A DNA stretch of 64,000 nucleotides, taken from assembly GCF_000340965.1 (NCBI RefSeq), contig NZ_ANAY01000003.1, positions 1-64,000 of the forward strand. Direction: 5' to 3'. The notes under the pieces were generated by a model that saw only the letters and a program-made list of their open reading frames with translations, did not search any database and was not told the DNA's origin. A program made the translations under genes and the position numbers. The stretch is from Nocardiopsis kunsanensis DSM 44524 (GTDB lineage: Bacteria > Actinomycetota > Actinomycetes > Streptosporangiales > Streptosporangiaceae). Shown here in pieces: positions 51,822 to 59,794 of the stretch. Numbering within the stretch: position 1 is the first letter of the stretch; each line of letters starts with the position of its first letter.

Positions 51822-51878
51822 TTAGTATCTCCGGACCCGGGCGCCCGACGCAAGCCCCCGGACCCCGGATCCGCACGT

Positions 51879-51907
51879 GCAGGAACGGCCCGCGCAGCGG
51901 GCCCTGC
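51879..51907 (-). terminator. Possible terminator after paaG
   Basis: GCAGG-aac-GGCCCG pairs with CGGGCC-CTGC around CGCAG at the paaG stop. It is imperfect and could allow read-through toward paaA. Confidence 0.35.
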
Positions 51908-51908
51908 A

Positions 51909-52697
51909 TCAGTCCCCGGAGAAGACCGGCTTCTCCTTGTTCAGGAACGAGGAGACCGCTCCGGCGTGGTCACCGGTCATACCCAGCTGGTTCTGGAGAT
52001 CGGCCTCCTCCTCCAGCAGCTCGGCAAGATCGCGGCCGCCCTCGGATGCCGAACGCACCTGACGCTTGGCCGCAACGAACGCACTGGTGGGGCCCGCCGC
52101 CAGGGTCGAGGCCAACTCACGGGCCCGCTCCTCCCAGGCACCGTCGTCCACGACCTCGGTGACCAGCCCCAACTCCAGAGCACGCTCGGCCGCAAGCGTC
52201 GTACCCAGCAACATCATCTCCATGGCCCGGGCACTGCCCAACGCACGCACCAAGCGCGTCGCCAGCCCCGAGTCCGAGGCCAACCCGATACCGGTGAAAG
52301 CGGTACCGAACTTGGCCCGGCGCGCGGCCACCCGCACGTCCCCGGCCAAGGCAAAACCCAGCCCCGCACCCACACAGGCACCGCCGATACCGACCACCAC
52401 CGGGACCTGAATGTTCTCGAAGGCCTGCACGATGGGGTTGTAGTGCTCACGCACCGTCGTCAGGGCCTGCTCGGGAGCCTGCTCCAGGACCGTGGCGTGC
52501 TCGGCCAGATCCTGCCCCACACAGAAGGCCTTGTCCGAACCCACCACGAGCACCGCACGGGCGGTCGTGGACTCAGCGGCCTGCCGCAGCACACCCAGCA
52601 GCTCCTCCTTGACCTCACGGGTCAGGGCCGGCCTGTTGAGCCGCACCGTGGCCAGACCGTCGGCCTCGACGAACTCCGCCGCCTTCTGCTCACTCAC
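51909..52697 (-). CDS. paaG: Enoyl-CoA hydratase/isomerase, PaaG-like
   Basis: This 262-residue crotonase-fold enzyme is the probable ring-1,2-epoxyphenylacetyl-CoA isomerase (PaaG). It has the oxyanion-hole segments [14 protein letters not shown] and [20 protein letters not shown], where the usual hydratase Glu positions are replaced in a PaaG-like way ([14 protein letters not shown], with the Asp). It starts at GTG 52697, overlapping the paaH stop by 4 nt. It is the third gene of paaF-paaH-paaG. Confidence 0.88.
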   Translation of the reverse strand: MSEQKAAEFVEADGLATVRLNRPALTREVKEELLGVLRQAAESTTARAVLVVGSDKAFCVGQDLAEHATVLEQAPEQALTTVREHYNPIVQAFENIQVPVVVGIGGACVGAGLGFALAGDVRVAARRAKFGTAFTGIGLASDSGLATRLVRALGSARAMEMMLLGTTLAAERALELGLVTEVVDDGAWEERARELASTLAAGPTSAFVAAKRQVRSASEGGRDLAELLEEEADLQNQLGMTGDHAGAVSSFLNKEKPVFSGD

Positions 52698-53575
52698 GCT
52701 CTCACTCCTCGATCCCACTCGTGGAAACCCTGACCGCTCTTACGGCCGAGCTCTCCCTCGGCGACCTTACGGCGCAGGAGTTCGGGCGGAGCGAACCGGT
52801 CCCCCAACTGCCCCGCCAAGTGCTCGGCGATGGCCATACGCACGTCCAACCCCACCAGGTCGGTCAACGCGAGCGGACCCATCGGATGGCGGTACCCCAG
52901 CTCCATCGCGGTGTCGATGTCGGCCGGAGAGGCAACACCCTCCTCGACCATCCGGATCGCCTCCAACCCCAGGGCCACACCGAGACGACTGGTGGCGAAA
53001 CCAGGAGCATCACGCACCACGACCTCGGTCTTGCCCAAGGCACCGACCCAACCGCGCACCGACTCCAGCACCACCGGATCGGTCTCGGGCGCGGTGACCA
53101 CCTCCACAAGCTTGGAAGCGGGCACCGGGTTGAAGAAATGAGTACCCAGGAACCGTGCGGGACGCTCGAGCGCCGCCGCCAGATCGGTCACCGACAGCGA
53201 ACTGGTGTTGGAGGCCAGGACCGCCCCCTCCCCCACGGCCGCCTCGGCAGCGGTGAGCACGGCGATCTTGAGTTCGGGCCTCTCCGGCACGGCCTCCACC
53301 ACCAGCTCCGCCCCCGCAGGGATCTGCCCGACCGACGCCACCACGGTCAGGGCAGCCAGATAATCCTCGGGCACGCCCTCGAGCTTGCCGCGGTCACGGG
53401 CCTTGCCCAGACCCGCCACCACACGCTCGCGCCCGGCCGCGGCAGCCTCCTCGGAGACCTCCACCAACACCACCCGGGCCCCCGCGGTGAGGAACTGCTG
53501 GACGATACCGGCCCCCATGGTGCCCCCGCCGACGACGGCGACGGTTCCGGGGACCGGTTGCTCGGTGCTGCTCAA
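52694..53575 (-). CDS. paaH: 3-hydroxyacyl-CoA dehydrogenase
   Basis: This 293-residue NAD-dependent 3-hydroxyacyl-CoA dehydrogenase carries out the PaaH step, oxidising 3-hydroxyadipyl-CoA. The NAD motif is VAVVGGGTMGAGI; catalytic residues lie in SNTSSL, GTHFFNPVP (His) and the C-terminal helical domain (GYRHPMGPLALTDLVGLD). It starts at TTG 53575, overlapping the paaF stop (TTGA), with GGAGAGGAA upstream. Confidence 0.92.
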   Translation of the reverse strand: MSSTEQPVPGTVAVVGGGTMGAGIVQQFLTAGARVVLVEVSEEAAAAGRERVVAGLGKARDRGKLEGVPEDYLAALTVVASVGQIPAGAELVVEAVPERPELKIAVLTAAEAAVGEGAVLASNTSSLSVTDLAAALERPARFLGTHFFNPVPASKLVEVVTAPETDPVVLESVRGWVGALGKTEVVVRDAPGFATSRLGVALGLEAIRMVEEGVASPADIDTAMELGYRHPMGPLALTDLVGLDVRMAIAEHLAGQLGDRFAPPELLRRKVAEGELGRKSGQGFHEWDRGVRA

Positions 53576-54315
53576 CGCTTGTTCCTCTCCAGGAAACGGC
53601 TCATCCGCTCGTGCTTGTCGGCGCTCTCGAACAGCACCGCCTGCGTCAGGTCGTCGGCCAACGGGTGGGGGCCGTCCGCGTCCACGACCGCCTTGGTCAG
53701 ACGCAGGGCCTGGGGCGAACTCCCGGCCATACGGTCCAACAGCGCGTGGGCGCGCTCGCGCAACCCCTCGGAGGACACGACCTCGGCGACCAACCCGTGG
53801 CGCAGGGCCGCGTCCGCGTCGAGCTGATAGCCGCCCAGCAGCACCTGCTTGGCGACCGAGACACCGACCAGCTCCCGCAGACGCCAGCACGCACCGGCAC
53901 CGGCGATGATGCCCAGGCCCGGCTCGGGTTGGGCGAAGACGGCCGTGGGTGTGGCGATCCGGATGTCACACGCGTAGGCCAGCTCGGCGCCGCCGCCCAG
54001 GGCGAACCCGTCCACCGCCGCCACGGTGGGCGCACGCAGACGGTGCAGCCGTTCGAACAGGCGGCTGTTGATCCCGGCCAGGGCTTCCTCGCGGCCGCGG
54101 GCACGCAACTCGGCGATGTCGGCGCCCCCGGCGAAGACGGTTCCGTGCCCGGTCAGCAGCAGGGGCCTGGGGGCGGACTCGATCTCGGCGCACACCTGGT
54201 GCAGTTCCTCGATCATGCGGCCGTTGATGGCGTTGCGGGCCTCGGGCCGGTGCAGCTCCACAACCACGCGGTCCTCACCCCGGTCCACGTCCAGGGTCTG
54301 CAAGCGCTCACTCAC
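53572..54315 (-). CDS. paaF: Enoyl-CoA hydratase, PaaF-like
   Basis: This 247-residue crotonase (enoyl-CoA hydratase) has the oxyanion motifs GHGTVFAGGADIAEL and GFALGGGAELAYACD and a catalytic Glu in QPEPGLGIIAGAGA. It is the likely 2,3-dehydroadipyl-CoA hydratase. It starts at GTG 54315. A 39-codon upstream ORF with a far better Shine-Dalgarno ends 8 nt inside this gene, which may couple its translation. It is the first gene of a three-gene operon whose promoter carries the paa operator. Confidence 0.88.
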   Translation of the reverse strand: MSERLQTLDVDRGEDRVVVELHRPEARNAINGRMIEELHQVCAEIESAPRPLLLTGHGTVFAGGADIAELRARGREEALAGINSRLFERLHRLRAPTVAAVDGFALGGGAELAYACDIRIATPTAVFAQPEPGLGIIAGAGACWRLRELVGVSVAKQVLLGGYQLDADAALRHGLVAEVVSSEGLRERAHALLDRMAGSSPQALRLTKAVVDADGPHPLADDLTQAVLFESADKHERMSRFLERNKR

Positions 54316-54427
54316 ACGCGCCCACCACAAGTACGGCGTCCCGGCCCCGGCCGGCCGATCGCCCCCTGCCCGCACTGGCCCTCCCACGCGCCGGGGCGGC
54401 CTGCACCACCCTTGCCTGTGAACACAT
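54308..54427 (-). CDS. Putative 39-residue leader peptide of the paaFHG operon
   Basis: The ATG at 54427 is preceded by AAGGAG at 8 nt, the best Shine-Dalgarno near this operon. The ORF encodes a 39-residue Arg/Ala/Gly-rich peptide (MCSQARVVQAAPARGRASAG at its start) and stops at 54308, overlapping the paaF GTG by 8 nt in another frame. It has no family. A translational-coupling leader is inferred from the layout; chance is possible because the composition is simple. Confidence 0.45.
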   Translation of the reverse strand: MCSQARVVQAAPARGRASAGRGRSAGRGRDAVLVVGACE

Positions 54428-54439
54428 CGACACTGCTCC

Positions 54440-54498
54440 TTGACACGGCCGAACGGAGACTGAATAAATGCATTAGTAACCGAACGGTCGGTCAGTAA
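54440..54498. promoter_or_regulatory. Divergent paaK / paaFHG control region with PaaR-type operator
   Basis: The palindrome-like ACCGAACGGTCGGT (54479-54492) lies in a 28-nt block (54471-54498) nearly identical to the one before paaA. Toward paaFHG, TTACTG (54498-54493), 17 nt, TAATGC form a promoter overlapping it. Toward paaK, TTGACA (54440-54445), 18 nt, ATAAAT (54464-54469) would start transcription just before the operator. One bound repressor could therefore silence both directions. Confidence 0.7.
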
Positions 54499-54608
54499 GC
54501 AAGTCGGTCCCCCTCGGACGGACCGCGTCCACCCCGCGCGGGCCACCCGCCGCCCCTCCCAGGCGCCCGGCCTGGCGGTGGAACCGCGCTCAGTACCCGG
54601 AGAGGCCC

Positions 54609-55964
54609 ATGGCAATCCACGACACGAGCCCGCAGCCGGCCGGCACTGCCCTTCCCCAGCGTCTCGGCCGGGCGCCGGAGCCCCGGGAACTCGACCCGGC
54701 CGAGCGCATGAGTGTCGACGAGCTGCGCGCAACACAGCTCGCCCGCCTGCAGTGGACCCTCGAACACGCCTACGAGAACGTGCCGCTGTACAAGCGCAAG
54801 TTCGACGAGGCCGGCGTACGGCCCGAGGACCTCAGGAGCCTGGAGGACCTGCGGCACTTCCCCCACACCACCAAGGACGACCTGCGCGACACCTACCCCT
54901 TCGGCATGCTCGCGGTCCCCCAGGAACATGTCAGCCGCATCCACGCCTCCAGCGGAACCACGGGCCGCCCCACCGTGGTCGGTTACACCGAGGACGACAT
55001 CGACACCTGGGCGAGCGTCGTGGCCCGCTCGATACGCGCCGCCGGCGGCCGCCCCGGCCACAAAGTGCACGTCTCCTACGGTTACGGCCTCTTCACCGGC
55101 GGACTCGGAGCCCACTACGGTGCCGAGAAACTGGGATGCACCGTCATCCCCGCCTCCGGCGGCCAGACCGCCAAACAGGTCCAGCTCATCCAGGACTTCC
55201 GCCCCGAGATCATCATGATCACACCCAGCTACATGCTGACCCTGCTGGACGAGTTCGAACGCCAGGGCATCGACCCGCGCACGACCTCACTCCGGACCGG
55301 CATCTTCGGGGCCGAACCCTGGACCGAGCAGATGCGGCGCGAGATCGAGGAACGCTTCGACCTCCACGCGGTCGACATCTACGGCCTCTCCGAAGTCATG
55401 GGCCCGGGCGTGGCCAACGAGTGCGTCGAGACCAAGGACGGGCTCCACATCTGGGAGGACCACTTCTACCCCGAGGTCCTCGACCCCCTCAGCCACGACG
55501 TCCTGCCCGACGGACAGAACGGCGAACTGGCCCTGACCTCCCTGACCAAACAGGCCATGCCCGTCATCCGCTACCGCACCCGCGACCTGACCACTCTGCG
55601 CCCGGGCACCGCCCGCCCCATGCGCCGCATGGACAAGGTCACCGGCCGCAGCGACGACATGATCATCCTGCGCGGGGTCAACGTCTTCCCCACACAGATC
55701 GAGGAGATCATCCTGGACCTGGACGGGCTCGCCCCGCACTTCCAACTCGTACTCACCAAGGACGGACGCCTGGACCGCATGTCCGTACGCGTGGAGGCCA
55801 CCCCGGACTGCACGGCCGACCGACGCGTGAGCCTGAGCAAGGAGATCGTCGCCACCGTGAAGGACAGGGTCGGTGTGAGCGTCACCGTCGACGTCGTCGA
55901 CCCCGAGGGCATCGAACGCTCTGTCGGCAAGTTCCGACGCATCATCGACCGGCGTCAGGACTGA
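54609..55964 (+). CDS. paaK: Phenylacetate-CoA ligase
   Basis: This 451-residue AMP-forming ligase activates phenylacetate to phenylacetyl-CoA, the first pathway step. It has the ATP loop HASSGTTGRPT, the family-specific VHVSYGYGLFTGGLGAHYGAE, YGLSEVMGPG and the hinge TGRSDDMIILRGVNVFP that are typical of PaaK. The length is normal. The ATG at 54609 follows GGAGAGG. It is monocistronic, divergent from paaFHG, with a terminator downstream. Confidence 0.96.
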   Translation: MAIHDTSPQPAGTALPQRLGRAPEPRELDPAERMSVDELRATQLARLQWTLEHAYENVPLYKRKFDEAGVRPEDLRSLEDLRHFPHTTKDDLRDTYPFGMLAVPQEHVSRIHASSGTTGRPTVVGYTEDDIDTWASVVARSIRAAGGRPGHKVHVSYGYGLFTGGLGAHYGAEKLGCTVIPASGGQTAKQVQLIQDFRPEIIMITPSYMLTLLDEFERQGIDPRTTSLRTGIFGAEPWTEQMRREIEERFDLHAVDIYGLSEVMGPGVANECVETKDGLHIWEDHFYPEVLDPLSHDVLPDGQNGELALTSLTKQAMPVIRYRTRDLTTLRPGTARPMRRMDKVTGRSDDMIILRGVNVFPTQIEEIILDLDGLAPHFQLVLTKDGRLDRMSVRVEATPDCTADRRVSLSKEIVATVKDRVGVSVTVDVVDPEGIERSVGKFRRIIDRRQD

Positions 55965-55978
55965 CCACCCCTGCACAC

Positions 55979-56011
55979 GGGTCCGCCGGCACGGCCCTTC
56001 CCGGCGGACCC
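55979..56011. terminator. Terminator between paaK and the DUF574 gene
   Basis: GGGTCCGCCGG and CCGGCGGACCC pair perfectly (11 bp, 11-nt loop) between the two convergent genes; a third partial copy GGCGGACCCGG follows at about 56015. Confidence 0.8.
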
Positions 56012-56038
56012 GGCCGGCGGACCCGGCACCCTCCGGGC

Positions 56039-56842
56039 TCAGCCCTTGCGGGCCACACCCCCGTACTCGGCGACGGGGCGGACGGTACCGACCTCGGTGG
56101 CCTCGGGGCGCCACAGGGAGCAGGAGACCAGCCCCGGCTCCAGCATCGGCAGCCCCCTGAAGAAGGAGCGCACACGCTCGGCCGAACGCATGGTCAACAG
56201 AGGTGTGCCGCGCTCGTTCCACGCCTCGGCGACCTCGTGGGCGCGCTCGTGGTCGATCTCGTCGGTGGGGTGGGCGATCACCAGGAAACTGCCCGGGGCC
56301 AGCGCGTCCAGGAGCCGGTCCATGATGTCGCGGACCACGGCGTCCTCACCGACGAAGTTGAGCACGCCCAACAGCATCAGGGCCACCGGCCGCTCCAGGT
56401 CGAGCGTGCACGCGGCCGCTTCCAGGATGGTGTCCGGGTCGGTCAGGTCGGCGTCGACGTAGTCGGTGCGCCCTTCCTCGGTGCCCACCAGCAGGGCGCG
56501 CGCGTGGGCCAGCACGAGAGGGTCGTTGTCGGTGTAGACCACTCGGGCACGCGGGTCCAGGAACTGGGCGACCTCGTGGGTGTTGTTGTGGGTGGGCAGG
56601 CCGGTGCCGATGTCCAGGAACTGGTCGATGCCCTCCTCTCGGACCAGATGGGTGACGGCACGGACCAGGAAGGCCCGGTCGGCCAAGGCGTTGTCGACGA
56701 TCTCGGGGAAGAAGGCCCGGATCTGCTCGCCGAGCTCCCGGTCGACGGGGTAGTTGTCCTTGCCGCCCAACCAGTGGTTCCAGATGCGGGCGTTGTGGGG
56801 GACGGTGGTGTCGATCTCGGGGCGGGTGGGGTGAAGGGGCAC
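56039..56842 (-). CDS. DUF574 (Methyltransf_19) SAM-binding protein
   Basis: This 267-residue protein of an actinobacterial family expanded in Streptomyces-type genomes has a Rossmann SAM site in FLDIGTGLPTHNNTHEVAQ, preceded by the family hallmark NARIWNHWLGGKDNYPVDRE. A substrate is not known for the family; its members often sit near DUF397/XRE genes, which are absent here. The start is GTG 56842. Confidence 0.92.
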   Translation of the reverse strand: MPLHPTRPEIDTTVPHNARIWNHWLGGKDNYPVDRELGEQIRAFFPEIVDNALADRAFLVRAVTHLVREEGIDQFLDIGTGLPTHNNTHEVAQFLDPRARVVYTDNDPLVLAHARALLVGTEEGRTDYVDADLTDPDTILEAAACTLDLERPVALMLLGVLNFVGEDAVVRDIMDRLLDALAPGSFLVIAHPTDEIDHERAHEVAEAWNERGTPLLTMRSAERVRSFFRGLPMLEPGLVSCSLWRPEATEVGTVRPVAEYGGVARKG

Positions 56843-56933
56843 TGCCTGTCTCTCTCGGGGTCGGGCCCGGCCGGGCCGGGCGTGGCGGTCGCCGACCAGT
56901 CATACGGCCCCGGAGGGCTCCCGGACAAGAGTT

Positions 56934-56985
56934 GACGTCCTCCCGCCGTGAACGACGGGGATTGCGACCCGCCCTGAGGGGCGGG
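56934..56985. repeat. Hairpin pair resembling an IS200/IS605 element end
   Basis: GACGTCCTCCCGCCGTGAAC followed by GACGGGGATT resembles the terminal hairpin commonly seen at the right end of IS605/TnpB elements in actinobacteria. A second hairpin, CCCGCCC-TGAG-GGGCGGG (56968-56985), follows. No tnpA or tnpB gene is present, so at most this is a scar. The identification is from memory of similar sequences. Confidence 0.4.
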
Positions 56986-57125
56986 TGGTGCCCGCGCCTC
57001 GCGTCGCGCGCGGTTCCTGTGCAGCGGCCGGGAAACCCTCAGGTGTGGCCCGGTGGAGGCCTTCCGGGCCAAGCGGCGGCCGGTGCGACCCCTACACGGA
57101 CGTGGCGGTGACCACGCAGGTCGCG

Positions 57126-57150
57126 GCGGGCACCCGCCGAGGGTGCCCGC
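57126..57150. repeat. Perfect 10-bp hairpin in the gene-free stretch 56986-57275
   Basis: GCGGGCACCC / GGGTGCCCGC with a 5-nt loop. No gene ends nearby on the plus strand, so it could be a leader element of the small ORF at 57276 or a minus-strand terminator for an unseen transcript. Nothing else is recognisable between the DUF574 start and 57275. Confidence 0.6.
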
Positions 57151-57275
57151 GGTGGCCGGGATAAGGTGAGCGCGTAGAGGTAGAGGCCGCTCCGGTTCCG
57201 GGGCGGCGCCGGAACGGGCAGCCGCCCCGCGCGGCTGTCGGTGACGGCCACAAGCGAAGGTGAGGACACCCAGCA

Positions 57276-57368
57276 ATGCTCGGAACCATCGGATTCGTGC
57301 TCATGGTCGTGAGCCTGAGCATGATGATCATCACCGGTCTCCTGCCCGCGGTCATCAAGACCCGCTGA
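57276..57368 (+). CDS. 30-residue single-helix membrane peptide
   Basis: The short ORF begins MLGTIGFVLMVVSLSMMIIT and ends with VIKTR, giving one transmembrane helix flanked by a basic C terminus, like known bacterial membrane micropeptides (KdpF, CydX style). GTGAGGA lies 11-17 nt before the ATG. A perfect 26-bp palindrome, likely a terminator, starts 13 nt after the stop, which supports a real transcription unit. Function is unknown and no large partner gene is adjacent. Confidence 0.5.
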   Translation: MLGTIGFVLMVVSLSMMIITGLLPAVIKTR

Positions 57369-57380
57369 CAGAGGTGGTGA

Positions 57381-57406
57381 CGGGTACCGGGGCGCCCCGG
57401 TACCCG
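57381..57406. terminator. Perfect 26-bp palindrome after the micropeptide ORF
   Basis: The 13-nt half-site CGGGTACCGGGGC is repeated perfectly in inverted form with no spacer. It is likely a strong terminator hairpin, and less likely a protein-binding site. Confidence 0.65.
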
Positions 57407-58255
57407 CACACGGCCCCGTGTACGCCGGTCTTCCGGCCCGGGGCACCCGTCCTGTGCCCCGCACGGCCCACGTACGTGGGGCGCGGCTCCCACCTTACGG
57501 AACCGGGCCGGGAGGGCGGGAGCGTTTTCCGGGGTCCATGTGGTGCATATCTCGCGCCACGAGGTTCACTTTTACGACGTAGATCCTTTTAGCCCGATTC
57601 GACTCCCTCGCGGCTGCACGGGTTCCTTTCTCCCTCACGACTGCACGGGCCGCTGCCGACCCGGGCCGCTCGGCACGGCCGGGGCGGCGGGGGCCGCCCC
57701 GGTGGCGCCTGCGGCCCGGTCGGCCGGTCCGATCGGGTTCGCAGGTCAGGGTCGGGGCTCGTTGGCGCGGCTGGGGCGGGACGGACCCTCACGCTGAAGG
57801 GGCCGGGGCCGAAGGTACGGGTTCACAGAGCGATGGGCGGCGGCCGCGGCGAGGTCATCGGTGTCGGCCTCCTTCACTCGATGACGGTCACGCACTCCAC
57901 CCAGCCCCACCGGTCCGGAGAGCGTCGCCAGGATGCACCCGCGAGGCCGTGGGGACAACCCGCTCCCCACCCCGCACACCCCGAGAGCACGGTCACAGTC
58001 TCCAGGACGGCCACCGCGCGGCCCTGCCGCCGGAGGAACCGGCCGCACGCACCGGACCCACGGCAGGAGAGGGCCGAAGCGGCCTCCGAGACCCTCCGGT
58101 AGGTCTGCCGTGACCGTTTCCGGCCACTGTGCGGCAAGAAGGGCCAGAGCCCGGGTGCGCCGACCACAGCGGTGGTATGTCTGGGATGACGCGGCCCTCG
58201 TGTCGTTCGGGTGACCGGAGGTCCCCGGCCCAGGAGCCTGAATGAGAGTTGGCAG
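57407..58255. other. Gene-poor region with a tandem repeat
   Basis: No recognisable gene. Two 20-nt copies of a repeat (57603-57622 and 57630-57649, 18 of 20 identical, each ending CTGCACGGG) lie 27 nt apart next to an A/T-richer patch (57565-57600). The rest consists of ORF shadows with unconvincing composition. Confidence 0.5.
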
Positions 58256-58486
58256 ATGTCGTCGATCTGGTCACGCGGTGACCGCAGGGGCAGGGTCGAA
58301 GAGGCCCTCCTGATGCTGGAGGGGCAAGGGATCATCGACGGCCTGGAGATCCTCACCCGCGAGGACAAGCCCTACCGGGTCCGGGTGCCTGCCGGGATCG
58401 TGCACTTGGGCGAGGACGAGGCCTCCATGTTCGCCCTGGGCGCCGTGGTGGGCGCGTTCGGAGGTGTGGCCCGGCGCCACGCCTGA
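58256..58486 (+). CDS. Small hypothetical protein
   Basis: This 76-residue ORF from ATG 58256 (MSSIWSRGDRRGRVEEALLM ...) encodes an amphipathic N-terminal helix, a beta-like PYRVRVPAGIVHLGEDEAS segment and a hydrophobic C-terminal FALGAVVGAFGG. Third-position G+C and the balanced amino acid mix look coding, unlike the surroundings. GAGAG at 58245 may be the ribosome binding site; an in-frame GTG at 58211 is the alternative start. I recognise no family. It converges on corA. Confidence 0.5.
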   Translation: MSSIWSRGDRRGRVEEALLMLEGQGIIDGLEILTREDKPYRVRVPAGIVHLGEDEASMFALGAVVGAFGGVARRHA

Positions 58487-58613
58487 AGCGGCCGCGAGCA
58501 GGACGCCGGCCCCGCAGCAGCACGACCGGGCTCCCCTCCACGTGGAGCACACGTTGCCCGGCACGGACCCTTCCGCTGCGTCCGCGGTCCGGTGCCGAAG
58601 GCCCCGCACGGCC

Positions 58614-59705
58614 TCAGAGCCAGTCGTAACGGCGGAAGACCCCGTACAGGGCCACGGCGGACAACACCATGATCACCAGGGTCACCGGCCAGCTGAACAC
58701 CCAGTGGACGGCGTCCTCCGGGGCGTTGTTCATGCCGTAGAAGGAGGCGATCAGGGCCGGCACGACGAGGATGCCGCCCCAGGAGGAGATCTTCTTCATC
58801 GCCTCGTTCCGGTCCTGGTCGATGAGGGAGTTGTTGACCGACATGATGTCCTCCAGCAGTTGGCGGAACCCGTCCACGTGTTCGCGCGCGGCCGTCACGT
58901 GGTCGGCGACATCGCGCATGTGGTGGTGCAGGAGGACGCGATCGGGGTCGGGACCGTGTGTCCGCGGGCGGTCGGGCCGGTCCGGACCGGAATGTTCCGG
59001 GGACGCCATGAGCTCCTGCAGCACCGGCCCGAGGGGGTCCACGGCCCGCTGCAGGAGGATGACCTCCCGGGTGAGCCGGTAGACACGTCCGGTGGCCTGG
59101 GGGTCACCGTCGAAGACCTGGGTCTCGAGCTCGTCGATGTCCTGCTGCAGTGCGGAGACGGCGGGTGCGTAGGCGTCCACGACGGCGTCGAGGACGCCGT
59201 GGACCACCGCGAGTGTGCCCTGCCGGAGGATGCGCGGCTCCGATTCCACGCGTTGACGCACGTTCTCCAGGTCGATGTGCTCGGTGTGGCCGATGGTGAC
59301 AGCGACGTTCTCCGAGGCGAACAGGTGCACCTCGCCGATCCCGATCCGCTCGTACACCTCGTCGTACTCGGCGGGGCGCAGCACGAGGTACAGCACATCG
59401 CCGTAGGTCTCGGCCTTGGGACGCTGATGGGCCACGATCGTGTCCTCCAGCGCAAGAGCCGGCAGCCCGAAAGTGCGGGCGAGTTCGGTGAGCTGGGTGC
59501 TGTTGGGTGCCTTCATCTCCACCCACACCATGAGGCCGGGGTCGGCGGCGACCTCTCTGTGGGCCTCCTGGACGGTGTCGGTCTCCCGTTCCCGGAGGCC
59601 GTCCCGGTACAGGAACGTGCGCACTTGCCCGGGAACGTCCCCGGAGGGCGTTGCGGTGCTCCTGGGGCCCACGGCCATGGTGCGTTCCGGCGCGGGTTCG
59701 GACAT
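58614..59705 (-). CDS. corA: CorA-family magnesium/cobalt transporter
   Basis: This 363-residue CorA-type divalent cation channel has a long cytoplasmic alpha/beta and helical domain followed by two C-terminal helices. The selectivity motif GMN occupies residues 324-326 (YGMNNAPE) between them. The variable extracellular loop and the C-terminal basic FRRYDW are as expected. The ATG at 59705 follows GGGGAG. Mg2+ uptake is most likely; Co2+ or Ni2+ also pass through many members. Confidence 0.94.
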   Translation of the reverse strand: MSEPAPERTMAVGPRSTATPSGDVPGQVRTFLYRDGLRERETDTVQEAHREVAADPGLMVWVEMKAPNSTQLTELARTFGLPALALEDTIVAHQRPKAETYGDVLYLVLRPAEYDEVYERIGIGEVHLFASENVAVTIGHTEHIDLENVRQRVESEPRILRQGTLAVVHGVLDAVVDAYAPAVSALQQDIDELETQVFDGDPQATGRVYRLTREVILLQRAVDPLGPVLQELMASPEHSGPDRPDRPRTHGPDPDRVLLHHHMRDVADHVTAAREHVDGFRQLLEDIMSVNNSLIDQDRNEAMKKISSWGGILVVPALIASFYGMNNAPEDAVHWVFSWPVTLVIMVLSAVALYGVFRRYDWL

Positions 59706-59794
59706 CTTCGGCTCCCCGGTGGATCGACTCGTGACAGCTCGATCTTCACCCGTGCGTGAACGGATCGCCGGGGGCCGACACGCCGGCCGGTGCT

